64,000 nucleotides of DNA from Arachidicoccus rhizosphaerae. Lineage in GTDB: Bacteria; Bacteroidota; Bacteroidia; Chitinophagales; Chitinophagaceae. Positions 35,799-45,241 of the stretch are shown here, one piece after another. A program made the translations under genes and the position numbers. The stretch is taken from NCBI RefSeq assembly GCF_900107765.1, contig NZ_FNQY01000005.1, forward strand, positions 62,001 through 126,000, in the 5' to 3' direction. Positions within the stretch are counted from its first letter, which is position 1, and each line of letters begins with the position of its first letter. The notes beneath the pieces are model-generated. The model did not search any database. It worked only from the letters and a program-made list of their open reading frames with translations, and was not told the DNA's origin.

Positions 35799-36806
35799 TA
35801 TAAATGTATACGTTTTTTTTACCATCTGTTCAAAACTTTGAATAATGAAAATTCTCAGAATTTTATATATGATTTTTCAGCATCAGCCTTCCGGTTTGCA
35901 TATGGCTTAACGATATGCTTTCGGTCATTTATTAGAAAAGTTTCTCTTTTTTTGGTCAATTTAAGCAAAATTCAAACGTTAATATATGTCTATTGCTTCG
36001 CCTAATAAATGTTAAACAAAGAAAGTAGTTTATTTTTGAAAAAAAAAGATACTCTAAGTATTCAATACTTTATATCATTGATTTACAATAACATCAAACG
36101 TTTGCGCAACTTTTATTTAGTGATAGCAAAAAGTTAAACCAATCAATGTTTAGTGTTAGTTTTTTACATTTTATTGATAATGATTACTTGAATGTTAATA
36201 TTGATTACTTATCAATATGCAATACATAATATCGACAAATTTTGCATAATCAATTGTCATGAAATTTTCAATGGCGGCAAAAAATTAATAGAAAATGTGT
36301 ATTTAAAAAATAAAATACTACTCAAAAACTAATTTTTTTACATAATCAATTATATTAATACTAAGTATAATTCAGCTTAAAATATTTGATTCAATTCACT
36401 TACAAGCATATAGGAGGCGGTTATTGGGTTTGCTTCCCAAAAACGACTTGCAACGTTTATGACCAACATGGATGAGAGGCTACGCTATATTAATTTGTGC
36501 AATTTTTCCATTAGGGATTTGATTTACCTGTAGGACCAATTTAAAAATCGATTCCTATCCGCAAACGTTCAGATTATATGCATACACCTTGCAACAAGCA
36601 TATTCAAAGGGCAAATCAAACAAAATATAAGAACCAGTATAATTCTTTACATGGCAAGCCAGCTTTGACTTTCAGACAGCAGTTGTTTAAAAGCATCCAG
36701 GGCCTGCACCACCACATACAGGTTAAGTTATAAAGCTAAGTACTGAAAAAAACAAGGGAACATCCTTAAATATGGCAACAGTAGTCCCATCTTGAATATT
36801 ATGGCA
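35799..36806. other. One-kilobase AT-rich non-coding region upstream of the SusCD operon
   Basis: No open frame of gene size is present on either strand. The stretch probably holds the promoter and a long leader of the SusCD operon and the 3' flank of atpA. Operator-like CAAACGTT sequences occur at 35973, 36095 and 36562. No exact TTTG-N20-TAnnTTTG promoter was found. A 26-codon open stretch (36650-36727, minus) encodes LYVVVQALDAFKQLL before a stop and could be the end of a lost gene. This is where atpG would be expected. Confidence 0.6.
36095..36104. promoter_or_regulatory. LacI-type operator-like palindrome
   Basis: CAAACGTTTG is a perfect 10-bp palindrome with the central CG typical of LacI/PurR-family sites, extended on one side to CAAACGTTTGCGC. 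It is about 300 nt upstream of the first SusC gene. Partial copies lie at 35973-35982 and 36561-36570. No LacI-family gene is in the window, so the call rests on sequence form alone. Confidence 0.3.
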
Positions 36807-36852
36807 TAAAAAAAACAGATAATCTAATCAATTAAAGATCAGATTATCTGTT
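36807..36852 (-). terminator. Terminator after atpA
   Basis: AACAGATAATCTAATC (36814-36829) pairs with GATCAGATTATCTGTT (36837-36852) over 16 bp with one mismatch. On the minus strand the stem runs into a T-tract (complement of the A-run 36807-36815). It lies 54 bp past the atpA stop, so the ATP synthase transcript ends here. Confidence 0.85.
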
Positions 36853-36905
36853 CATTATTTTTTAAGGAGAGATAATTTCCAAAAAGGAGATATTATCCTG
36901 ACTAC

Positions 36906-38483
36906 CTATTTAAACTGAGGCGCTAAACCTTTCACAATTTCAACCATTTTCTGAATACCGTCTTCAGGTAAGTTACCTTTCTTGAATTCAGCCAGAACAT
37001 TTGGCAATTTATTTTCCATTTCCAGGAAGAACTGCGCTTCAAATGCTTTTACATTTTTAACCGCAACGTCGCGAAGTAAGCCCTGAGAACCCAGGTAAAT
37101 AATAGCAACTTGTTTATCCACGGAATATGGAGAGAACTGAGGTTGTTTTAAGATTTCTACGTTACGGGCACCTTTATCAAGTACCAGCTTGGTAGCCGCA
37201 TCCAGGTCACCGCCAAATTTAGAGAAAGCTTCCATTTCACGGTAAAGTGCCTGATCCAGTTTCAAGGTACCAGATACCTTTTTCATGGATTTAATCTGTG
37301 CACTACCACCTACACGGCTAACGGAAATACCTACGTTAATGGCCGGACGGATACCAGCGTTGAACAGGTTACCTTCCAGGAAAATCTGACCATCAGTGAT
37401 GGAGATTACGTTGGTAGGGATATAAGCAGATACGTCACCCGCCTGTGTTTCAATGATAGGTAATGCAGTAAGAGAACCACCACCTTTCACTAAATGTTTG
37501 ATAGATTCAGGTAAATCATTCATGTTTTTAACAACGTCCTGATTACCGATAACTTTTGCAGCTCTTTCCAGCAGACGGCTGTGCAGATAGAATACGTCAC
37601 CTGGATAAGCTTCACGTCCTGGAGGACGACGCAGCAGCAATGACACCTCACGATAAGCTACGGCCTGTTTAGATAGATCATCATAAACAATCAGCGCCGG
37701 GCGACCTGTATCACGGAAGTACTCCCCAATGGCAGCACCTGCAAATGGAGCGTAGAACTGCTGAGGAGCCGGATCAGATGCAGAAGCAGCAACAATGGTA
37801 GTATAAGCCATTGCACCATTATCTTCCAGTGTTTTCATGACACCGGCAATGGTAGAAGCCTTCTGACCGATGGCTACGTATATACAATAAACAGGTTTAC
37901 CTGCTTCAAAAAATTCTTTCTGGTTAATAATGGTATCGATACAGATGGCAGTTTTACCAGTCTGACGGTCACCAATTACTAATTCACGCTGGCCACGTCC
38001 AATAGGAATCATAGCATCGATTGCTTTGATACCAGTCTGCAGTGGTTCTTTTACCGGCTCGCGGAATATTACGCCTGGAGCCTTTCTTTCCAGTGGCATT
38101 TCATACAAATCACCTGTGATGGGACCTTTACCATCAATAGGTTCACCGAGCATGTTGATAACACGTCCGACAAGACCTTCACCTGCTTTGATAGAGGCAA
38201 TGCTACCTGTGCGACGTACTTTTGCACCCTCTTTGATACCAGTGCTTTTACCCATAAGTACCACACCAACATTATCTTCTTCCAGGTTAAGTGCGATGGC
38301 CTTGGTGCCAGTCTCGAATTCGACTAGTTCACCTGAACGGACATTATTAAGACCATAAACACGTGCAATACCGTCACCTACTTCCAGTACGGTACCCACT
38401 TCTTCCAATTCAGCAGCACTGTTGAAGTTGCTTAATTGCTGTCTTAATATCGCCGATATTTCATCTGGTTTAATCTCTGCCAT
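36906..38483 (-). CDS. atpA: ATP synthase F1 subunit alpha
   Basis: A 525-residue, non-catalytic nucleotide-binding subunit of the F1 hexamer. The P-loop [14 protein letters not shown] lies near residue 171, the alpha signature [14 protein letters not shown] near 377, and the N-terminal beta-barrel begins [17 protein letters not shown]. Length and sequence are normal. It is the last gene of the atpB-E-F-H-A series, 69 bp after atpH. It is followed by a strong terminator instead of atpG, the gamma-subunit gene that usually comes next in Bacteroidota. Confidence 0.97.
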   Translation of the reverse strand: MAEIKPDEISAILRQQLSNFNSAAELEEVGTVLEVGDGIARVYGLNNVRSGELVEFETGTKAIALNLEEDNVGVVLMGKSTGIKEGAKVRRTGSIASIKAGEGLVGRVINMLGEPIDGKGPITGDLYEMPLERKAPGVIFREPVKEPLQTGIKAIDAMIPIGRGQRELVIGDRQTGKTAICIDTIINQKEFFEAGKPVYCIYVAIGQKASTIAGVMKTLEDNGAMAYTTIVAASASDPAPQQFYAPFAGAAIGEYFRDTGRPALIVYDDLSKQAVAYREVSLLLRRPPGREAYPGDVFYLHSRLLERAAKVIGNQDVVKNMNDLPESIKHLVKGGGSLTALPIIETQAGDVSAYIPTNVISITDGQIFLEGNLFNAGIRPAINVGISVSRVGGSAQIKSMKKVSGTLKLDQALYREMEAFSKFGGDLDAATKLVLDKGARNVEILKQPQFSPYSVDKQVAIIYLGSQGLLRDVAVKNVKAFEAQFFLEMENKLPNVLAEFKKGNLPEDGIQKMVEIVKGLAPQFK

Positions 38484-38552
38484 ATTATTTAGAATTTGTC
38501 TTTCGCTTGAAAACGAAAAAGGATTTGTGATTTTTAGTTTTAAAAAGATTGC

Positions 38553-39116
38553 TTATCGAATATCCTGAATAAAGTCGTTACGCTGAAATTGTCTTTTGAC
38601 ATCCTGCAGGTCGCGAAGGATACTAGCATCGATCAGATTATTATTGTATTCCAAAATAAATCCACCGATAATATCCTCATCCACAACTGTCTCCATTTTT
38701 ACATGCTCAAAACCGGCATCTTTTTTCAGTTTTTCTTCGATACCTTTTCTAAGTGGTTCACTTAATGGTTCAGCGGTGGTTACTTTCACCAGATGGATAG
38801 AATTACGTTCATTATAAAGACGGATAAAAGCTCCTGCGATTTCAGGCAGATAACCTTCACGGCCTTTTTTAATGAGCAGCGTATTAAAAGCAGCTGTCAG
38901 ATCACTAATGTTTCCCTTAGTAATAGCTGATAGAACACTTTGCTTTTTGTCAGCATATACAACCGGACTTTTGAGTAAAAGTACCAGGTCACGACTTGCT
39001 GCACAAATAGCCTTAAGATATTCCATATCATTATAAACCTGTTCAAACTGGTCCTTTTCTTCGGCCAAATCTGCCAGGCTTTTTGCGTAAACAGCGGCTA
39101 AACGTGGATTTTGCAT
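38553..39116 (-). CDS. atpH: ATP synthase F1 subunit delta
   Basis: A 187-residue stator subunit linking F1 to the b subunits. The N-terminal helical bundle begins LAAVYAKSLADLAEEKDQFE, and the C-terminal hallmark DEDIIGGFILEYNNNLIDASILRDL lies near residue 144. It lies between atpF (55 bp upstream) and atpA (69 bp downstream), the standard order. The ATG at 39116 gives the usual length. Confidence 0.95.
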   Translation of the reverse strand: MQNPRLAAVYAKSLADLAEEKDQFEQVYNDMEYLKAICAASRDLVLLLKSPVVYADKKQSVLSAITKGNISDLTAAFNTLLIKKGREGYLPEIAGAFIRLYNERNSIHLVKVTTAEPLSEPLRKGIEEKLKKDAGFEHVKMETVVDEDIIGGFILEYNNNLIDASILRDLQDVKRQFQRNDFIQDIR

Positions 39117-39171
39117 CTTATTGTTATATTATAAATATCAGGAAAATAAATTAAACGTAAATAAAATCGGC

Positions 39172-39666
39172 TTAATTTAATTTCACATTATCAACCAGGT
39201 CCTTAATCAAGGCTTCCTGTTCTCCTTTATTAGATAACTGTTTGCGTAATACTTTTTCAGCAACCTCAATGACCAGATTACCTACCTGGTTTTTAACATC
39301 AGTAAGTGCGGCCTGTTTTTGCTGAGAAATAGCAGCCTGTGCGTCTGCTACGATTCTTTCATATTCGGATTTAGCCTTGGCCGTGGCATCAGAAATCAGC
39401 TTTTCAGCATTATCTTTAGCTTCTTTCAGCATCAGACTGCGCTCTTCACGTGCTTTCTGTAATAAAGTTTCATTTTCACTTTTCAGGCTGGCCATTTCCT
39501 TTCTCGCCTGTTCAGCTGTAGCCAGGCTTTTAGTGATTGAATCCTCACGCTCAGAAAGAGAATTTAAAATCGGCTTCCATGCAAATTTACCTAATACAAA
39601 TAATACCAGTAAAAAAGCGATCAGCGTCCAAAAGAATAATCCGAAATCCGGGGTAAGAAGTCCCAT
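39172..39666 (-). CDS. atpF: ATP synthase Fo subunit b
   Basis: A 164-residue subunit with one N-terminal membrane helix (FGLFFWTLIAFLLVLFVLGKF, residues 8-28) followed by a long coiled coil rich in Ala, Glu and Lys (for example TAEQARKEMASLKSENETLL). Two copies form the peripheral stalk. It lies 102 bp after atpE and 55 bp before atpH. Only one b-type gene is present, as expected for a homodimeric stalk. Confidence 0.95.
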   Translation of the reverse strand: MGLLTPDFGLFFWTLIAFLLVLFVLGKFAWKPILNSLSEREDSITKSLATAEQARKEMASLKSENETLLQKAREERSLMLKEAKDNAEKLISDATAKAKSEYERIVADAQAAISQQKQAALTDVKNQVGNLVIEVAEKVLRKQLSNKGEQEALIKDLVDNVKLN

Positions 39667-39768
39667 CTTGTAGTGAATTTATTTTCAGTTATAAAAGTTC
39701 TTAAAAAGGAACCGCATTTTAGCCCTGTGCGTCCAATGCGGTTCAGGTACTTTTTTAATTATTGCTAA

Positions 39769-40032
<264 letters not shown>

Positions 40033-40095
40033 TTAAAATGAAAAAACAAAGTTTATAATAAGGTCCAAAAATTCAGAATTATGATATTCAACAGA

Positions 40096-41235
40096 TTACA
40101 GAGATAATTCTCTTTCAGTATCTGTATGATCAAACCCTTCTTCGCCTGCATGATGACTGTGATCTTCAATCATCTGGCCGATAAAAATAGCGGTCAGGTT
40201 CGCAAAGATATAAGCCTGGATAGCGGTTACCAGTAGCTCGATCAGCATAGAGAACACAGAAAGGCCGACGGAGATAACCGAGAAACCACCTCCAATCCAT
40301 ACATTCAGATTGGCGAAAATAAAGATCAACAGTACAAAACAGGCAATAACGATGTGTCCGGCCAGCATATTGGCAAAAAGACGAATCATTAAGGCAATTG
40401 GTTTGATGATCAGGGAAATAAGTTCAATAGGAACCAGGATAAATTTAACCGCGGTAGGCATGCCGGGCGGATTAAACAGGTGACCCCAAAAATGCTTCTT
40501 ACTGGTAAACAACATGACAACGAAGGCGATGATCGCCAGGCAGCAGGTTACCGCGATATTGCCTGTTAAGTTAGCACCTCCAGGAATCAGCCCCAGCATA
40601 TTGGCAATCCAGATAAAGAAGAAGATGGTCAGAATCAAAGGCATAAATCTTTTATAGTCTTTGCCCAGATTTGGAACGGCTACCTCATCTCTGATAAAAA
40701 CCACGCAGGCTTCAACCGCATTTTGTAAACCGGATGGTGCTTTTGAAGCACCGTTCTTTTGATATTTCTTGGAAACGTTCAAAAAGATGATAAAGATTAA
40801 AATCACCGCCAGGAACATAGCGACTACATTCTTAGTTAAAGAGATATCATAAATTTTTGAACCATCTAACGCTTCAACTTTTCCTTCGCTATTCAGCTGA
40901 TAACCATTATAAGCTTCATGACCATGCTCAAATTTGGAGGACATGAAAACAGACAAGCCGTTTGTAGGGCTATAAATGATTACTGGCAGGGGTATGGTTA
41001 CCGGATTTTCATTGATGGAGAATAAATGCCAGTCATGTGCATCCTGAATATGGGAGAAGATTTCATGAGAAATATCCAGCTTACCCGCTTCATGTGCTGG
41101 TTCAGCGCCTGCCTCCACTGCCGGTGCGGCAGCAGAATCGGCTGCTGGTTCAGCAGCTCTTCCCTGCATAGAAAACAGGGTCAAAATAACGCTGAAAGAG
41201 AGTGCCCACAATAGTTTCAAAGATTTAGATGCCAT
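40096..41235 (-). CDS. atpB: ATP synthase Fo subunit a
   Basis: The proton-channel subunit, 379 residues from ATG 41235 (MASKSLKLLWALSFSVILTL). The open frame extends to 41355, but those 40 residues cross the promoter box at 41255-41262. The N-terminus is an apparent signal peptide followed by an acidic Ala-rich periplasmic domain, as is usual in Bacteroidota. The membrane part has the essential Arg in LIIKPIALMIRLFANMLAGH and ends near VTAIQAYIFANLTAIFIGQMI. It heads the atp series. The C-terminal His-rich tail (DHSHHAGEEGFDH) is a lineage feature. Confidence 0.95.
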   Translation of the reverse strand: MASKSLKLLWALSFSVILTLFSMQGRAAEPAADSAAAPAVEAGAEPAHEAGKLDISHEIFSHIQDAHDWHLFSINENPVTIPLPVIIYSPTNGLSVFMSSKFEHGHEAYNGYQLNSEGKVEALDGSKIYDISLTKNVVAMFLAVILIFIIFLNVSKKYQKNGASKAPSGLQNAVEACVVFIRDEVAVPNLGKDYKRFMPLILTIFFFIWIANMLGLIPGGANLTGNIAVTCCLAIIAFVVMLFTSKKHFWGHLFNPPGMPTAVKFILVPIELISLIIKPIALMIRLFANMLAGHIVIACFVLLIFIFANLNVWIGGGFSVISVGLSVFSMLIELLVTAIQAYIFANLTAIFIGQMIEDHSHHAGEEGFDHTDTERELSL

Positions 41236-41254
41236 ACCTATGCTAAATTTTCGG

Positions 41255-41262
41255 CAAAGATA
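41255..41262 (-). promoter_or_regulatory. Candidate -7 box of the atp operon
   Basis: The minus strand reads TATCTTTG, an exact TAnnTTTG box 20 nt before the chosen atpB ATG. Its position supports the ATG at 41235 over that at 41355. No TTG is found at the -33 spacing. Confidence 0.5.
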
Positions 41263-41382
41263 ACACGTTGCAACCATATAACAGGCGTTTGAGCGCAAAA
41301 AATTTAATGGAATTTTGATTATATACGTATTTTGTATAATACAATCTTTCCGCAACGCTGCTCAATGTTTCAACATCTAAGT

Positions 41383-41811
41383 TTATCCGCCAAATCCGGT
41401 TAAAATACTAATGGTAATAATAAAAAGCACGAGTATGGTAATGGTAACATACATGCGGTCCTTTTCCTTATAAAAGGCCCACAGCGAAAAAATCACCCGG
41501 GTCAAGGGCGTGGCTATCAGCAGCAAGATCCCTAATTCAATGATAGACAAGCCGTCCCCTTTTAGGACTCCATGAACCGTTAATTTAATAAGCGTCCATA
41601 AATTTTCGTCATTTTCTATAAAGACACTATGCTGCATACTGGTCTGTCCATGCTGATTGATCAAATAGATCAGCCCACCAATGGAGGTAACCGTAAGCGC
41701 CAGGTAAACACCCCAGCGTAGTATCTTGCCGATAATCAATGAAATATCCTTATCCTCTATCGTCTTTGCACTCACTTTCCAATCTTTTAAACTTAAACTT
41801 ATCAATGACAA
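41383..41811 (-). CDS. DUF1634 membrane protein
   Basis: A 142-residue inner-membrane protein with three hydrophobic segments (about 31-50, 85-105 and 117-138), matching the DUF1634 family, which almost always accompanies a TauE/SafE transporter gene. The function is unknown; a regulatory or accessory role for the transporter is presumed. No ATG fits the N-terminus, so TTG at 41811, 19 bp after the TauE/SafE stop, is the likely start. The sequence DKDISLIIGKILRWGVYLALTV is the conserved family beginning. Confidence 0.85.
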   Translation of the reverse strand: MSLISLSLKDWKVSAKTIEDKDISLIIGKILRWGVYLALTVTSIGGLIYLINQHGQTSMQHSVFIENDENLWTLIKLTVHGVLKGDGLSIIELGILLLIATPLTRVIFSLWAFYKEKDRMYVTITILVLFIITISILTGFGG

Positions 41812-41830
41812 TAAGTTATAATTATTTACT

Positions 41831-42676
41831 CTAAATCTGTCCTGTCCAGCCCTTGTAAATCATGTCCAGGGCCACCAATAATATAAATATGGAAAATCCA
41901 AAACGCAGTTTAGCCGTATTGGACTGTAACAGGATTTTGGACCCCGCAATGGCGCCTAATAAAACACCAATCATAACCGGCATACAGAGTGCCGGATGGA
42001 TATACCCATTTTGAAGATAAATAAATGCACCGGCAGTGGCCGTCACTCCTATCATAAAATTACTGGTGGTAGTGGATACTTTAAAAGGAACCCGCATAAT
42101 ATTATCCATGGCAATCACTTTCATCGCACCGGCACCAATCCCTAAAAGTCCCGAGATAACGCCAGCCAGCATCATCATAAAAAAGCCACCGATCACATTT
42201 TTAACACCGTACTTGATGTGCGTTCCGTCTGAGGCCGGATAGGTACCGGTTAACTTAAATTTTTTCCCCATCTTAGAACAGACATGTTCTTCTATTGGTG
42301 CTTTTTTACGCCAGGAGTTTACTGCGGATAATATGAGAATAATCCCAAATAATATCGCCACCACAGCAGTAGGTATGAGTCTGGAAGCCACCAATAGCGC
42401 TCCGAAGACTGCACCAATGGTCGTGGCTATTTCTAAAAACATCCCCATTCTTAAATTAGTCACCCCCTCTTTCACATAGGCTGCCGCCGAACCGGAGGAA
42501 GTGGCGATAACGGCCACCAGGGCCGTGCCAATCGCATAGTGAAAATCTACACCTAGATACGTTAAAAGCGGCACGATAATTACGCCGCCTCCCAGTCCGG
42601 TAAGAGACCCCAGTAAACCGGCCAAAATAGATCCTATAAATAAAACAATAGTAAATGTAAGTGTGGTCATAAACAT
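41831..42676 (-). CDS. TauE/SafE family sulfite/anion exporter
   Basis: A 281-residue inner-membrane transporter with about eight hydrophobic segments. The duplicated family motif appears as LAGLLGSLTGLGGGVIIVPLL near residue 19 and GVISGLLGIGAGAMKVIAM near 165. Relatives move sulfite, sulfoacetate or other small organosulfur anions; the substrate here is unknown. It is paired with DUF1634. A -7 box (CAAAATTA on +, 42716-42723) and a TTAGAC/GTCTAA dyad (42689-42705) precede it. No sulfur-metabolism gene is adjacent. Confidence 0.9.
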   Translation of the reverse strand: MFMTTLTFTIVLFIGSILAGLLGSLTGLGGGVIIVPLLTYLGVDFHYAIGTALVAVIATSSGSAAAYVKEGVTNLRMGMFLEIATTIGAVFGALLVASRLIPTAVVAILFGIILILSAVNSWRKKAPIEEHVCSKMGKKFKLTGTYPASDGTHIKYGVKNVIGGFFMMMLAGVISGLLGIGAGAMKVIAMDNIMRVPFKVSTTTSNFMIGVTATAGAFIYLQNGYIHPALCMPVMIGVLLGAIAGSKILLQSNTAKLRFGFSIFILLVALDMIYKGWTGQI

Positions 42677-42688
42677 TCATCTCCAGGA

Positions 42689-42705
42689 TTAGACCCGGAG
42701 TCTAA
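42689..42705. promoter_or_regulatory. Dyad in the TauE/SafE leader
   Basis: TTAGAC and GTCTAA form a 6-bp perfect dyad around a 5-nt centre, between the candidate -7 box (42716-42723) and the ATG at 42676. This is a possible operator or short RNA hairpin. The evidence is only the symmetry and position. Confidence 0.3.
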
Positions 42706-42869
42706 CTCAATAGCACAAAATTAAAGACCAGTAGTAAACTAATTTTCCATAGTGAAGCGCTAGCTCTGCTCATAATCATAGATCTTATGTATAATTGTGC
42801 TTTTTTTAAGCAGAAAAACCGAAGTTTGCCAGATTATTATACTCAGAAGATTCTATTAAATTGAATGTG

Positions 42870-43595
42870 ATGGCAAAAAAGATACTTTGTTTTGATTTTG
42901 GCAACAGCCGCCTGAAATGCGCGCTCATGTCTGGAGCCAGCGTCCAGGAAGAACATTTTTTGGATGGGACTCCAGAACAGGTCGCTGCATTACTGGATCA
43001 GTTAAAACCGGACCGTACTATTTTATCCTCCGTGACCAATTATGATCCTGCCATTGACAGCCAGTTAGAAGCCTATGGACATTTTTGTAAAATAGGGCCG
43101 GATACAAAGTTTCCTATTCATGTACCTTCCGGACAGGAAAAGACCGTGGGGGCAGACAGATGGGCCATGCTCATGGCAGCCAGGGCACAGTTTGCTGGCC
43201 AGCATAACCTGATTATCGGCCTGGGTTCCTGTATTACGTTTAATTTTCTGGATAAGTTCGATAATTTTCTGGGGGGCTCCATCAGCCCGGGGCTGATGAT
43301 GCGCCTTAAATCTTTAAAAGACTATACCGCCGGATTACCGCTCATTAAACCAGACTGGAACTTTCCTTTGATTGGTTATGATACCAGAACCAATATTCTG
43401 AGCGGGGTGATTCTGGGAATGGCTGCAGAAATTGATGGCATCATTGACCTGTATAAAGCAAAATACAGCAAGCTGAATATTATCATAACGGGCGGGGATA
43501 TTCATTTTTTTGTACCGCATCTTAAAAACACCCTGATTTCAGATCCGCACCTGATATACAAAGGCCTCTATCAGATCAGCCAGTCTGTTTGCTGA
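42870..43595 (+). CDS. coaX: Type III pantothenate kinase
   Basis: A 241-residue enzyme that phosphorylates pantothenate in the first step of coenzyme A synthesis. ATG 42870 is chosen because the frame otherwise opens with TTG at 42861. Family motifs are FDFGNSRLK (ATP/phosphate site, near residue 7), GADRWAMLMAAR (near 93) and GSCITFNFLD (near 118). The bacterial type III consensus has Thr after DxGN, whereas Ser is present here, a conservative change. It reads toward the outer-membrane protein and lptC genes. PanC, two steps earlier in the pathway, is at 11.1 kb. Confidence 0.93.
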   Translation: MAKKILCFDFGNSRLKCALMSGASVQEEHFLDGTPEQVAALLDQLKPDRTILSSVTNYDPAIDSQLEAYGHFCKIGPDTKFPIHVPSGQEKTVGADRWAMLMAARAQFAGQHNLIIGLGSCITFNFLDKFDNFLGGSISPGLMMRLKSLKDYTAGLPLIKPDWNFPLIGYDTRTNILSGVILGMAAEIDGIIDLYKAKYSKLNIIITGGDIHFFVPHLKNTLISDPHLIYKGLYQISQSVC

Positions 43596-43833
43596 AACAA
43601 GTAACAAAAATAAATAATACATCTGCCGGTTTATATTTTTTATGGCTGTAAAAGCCCCCGACAAGCTGCATGAGAAAGGTTTTATGTATCCCTCCGGCTC
43701 CATAGAAACCAGCAAGTTTAACGTACTTTTAACCGCGTGGGTTGGTGCTATTTTTGTCCCCCACCTTAAAAAATAGATATTTGCAGACCCCTATCTACAT
43801 CATAGGGGGTATTATATCTTATTCAATTAGAAA

Positions 43834-45222
43834 ATGCTTAGAACAAACAAGTATCTATTACTATTGTTATTGGTATGCTTTATATATAAGGCTCAAGCCC
43901 AGATTAATTCCCCTTTTTCCCGTTACGGAGTCGGAGTGGATCATTCCAGCCTGAACCCTCGCTATATAGGGATTGGTGGGATGTCCGCCGCCTTCAGTGA
44001 TCAGCAGGCGCTCAATACCGGCAATCCGGCTAGTTATGGAGATCTCCATACCATTGGTCCCGCAGGCGGACTGGCCACATTTGATTTGGGATTTGATATA
44101 AGCAGTCATAATCTGAAAAGTGCAGATCCCCTAGGCTCCTATAAATCCAATGATTTCAGACCCTCTTACTTTACCTTGGGTATGCCCATTGCCAAAAGCG
44201 GACTTGGAATGGTACTGGGACTCAGATCTCTGACAGATATCAATTATAATATTAAAGAACAAGGCTCTTTGCCTGTTCAGGGTTATCCGGATTCAACCAG
44301 AATGTTTAATACGCTTTATCAGGGATCCGGCGGTCTCAATCAGGTCTTCCTTGGACTCGGTAAAAGAATCCATCATTTATCGTTGGGTGTTAATCTGGGC
44401 TACGACTTCGGCAAAAGAAGCATTTCGACTCAGACCGCTTTTGACTCCTCCTCGGCAACAGACCCCACCACTGCGGCCACGCAGGGCTCCATATATAATG
44501 ACCGCAAGGCATTTGGCGGTTTTGTCTGGGAAGCCGGCTTACAATATGAGCTGCCGCTGACTGACAGAACAGACCCGGATACCAAAATCAGAACAACTTC
44601 CAGTCTGACATTGGGTGCCACTTTATCCACCAGTCAGAAAATCACCAGCAAAACGAATACTTCATTTTATAAGTACTATGCCAGCGACCCTGATAATCCG
44701 ATCAGCCAGGACACCGTTTATACCACAGGAGAGGTAAAAGGAAAGGTAACCCTGCCCAATACTTATAAACTAGGGCTTATGTATAATAATTACCAGGATA
44801 ATATTGACCGGTGGGGTGTCGGAGCAGAATACAACAGCACCAGCTGGAGCCAGTATAAAGAGGATGACCAGTCCCAGCCATATTATAAGGACAGTTATAT
44901 GGTAAGAGGGGGTGTTTATTTCAGGCCTAACCCTATCCGGGGCAAATCCATGTTCTCCAGAGCCAGGTACAGTGTCGGATTTTTCACAGGAAAAGATAAA
45001 TTGGTCTTTGATAATAGCCAATATAAAATACAAGCCTTAACTTTGGGCATGGATTTTATGCTCCGCAACTATGTGCGTACGTCTAGACAATACAGTCAGA
45101 TTAATACCGCACTGGAAATCGGACGCAGAGGTTCTAACCAGAATAATGTCACAGAGAGCTACCTTAAGTTCTCCGTTGGCTTCTCACTCAGTGATTTCTG
45201 GTTTACCAAGAGAAGATATTAA
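43834..45222 (+). CDS. Outer-membrane beta-barrel-like protein of unknown function
   Basis: A 462-residue exported protein with signal peptide KYLLLLLLVCFIYKAQA. The mature part begins QINSPFSRYGVG and is rich in alternating aromatic and glycine residues (GLATFDLGFDIS, LSLGVNLGYDFG, LTLGATLSTS), with the aromatic C-terminus of a barrel. It may be FadL/PorV-like, but I do not recognise a named family. It lies 238 bp after coaX and 19 bp before lptC, so it is probably co-transcribed with lptC and may take part in lipopolysaccharide or lipid transport. That role is inferred from position only. Confidence 0.75.
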   Translation: MLRTNKYLLLLLLVCFIYKAQAQINSPFSRYGVGVDHSSLNPRYIGIGGMSAAFSDQQALNTGNPASYGDLHTIGPAGGLATFDLGFDISSHNLKSADPLGSYKSNDFRPSYFTLGMPIAKSGLGMVLGLRSLTDINYNIKEQGSLPVQGYPDSTRMFNTLYQGSGGLNQVFLGLGKRIHHLSLGVNLGYDFGKRSISTQTAFDSSSATDPTTAATQGSIYNDRKAFGGFVWEAGLQYELPLTDRTDPDTKIRTTSSLTLGATLSTSQKITSKTNTSFYKYYASDPDNPISQDTVYTTGEVKGKVTLPNTYKLGLMYNNYQDNIDRWGVGAEYNSTSWSQYKEDDQSQPYYKDSYMVRGGVYFRPNPIRGKSMFSRARYSVGFFTGKDKLVFDNSQYKIQALTLGMDFMLRNYVRTSRQYSQINTALEIGRRGSNQNNVTESYLKFSVGFSLSDFWFTKRRY

Positions 45223-45241
45223 ATACAGTAAGATCATACAG

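Noticed and set aside
36647-36727. A 26-codon open stretch on the minus strand encoding a plausible helical peptide before a stop codon
   Set aside because: It has no start codon, is bounded by a stop upstream, and cannot be assigned to any family; it may be chance.
43642-43776. A 44-codon ATG frame between coaX and the outer-membrane protein gene
   Set aside because: It overlaps the likely promoter region of the following gene and its sequence has no recognisable features.
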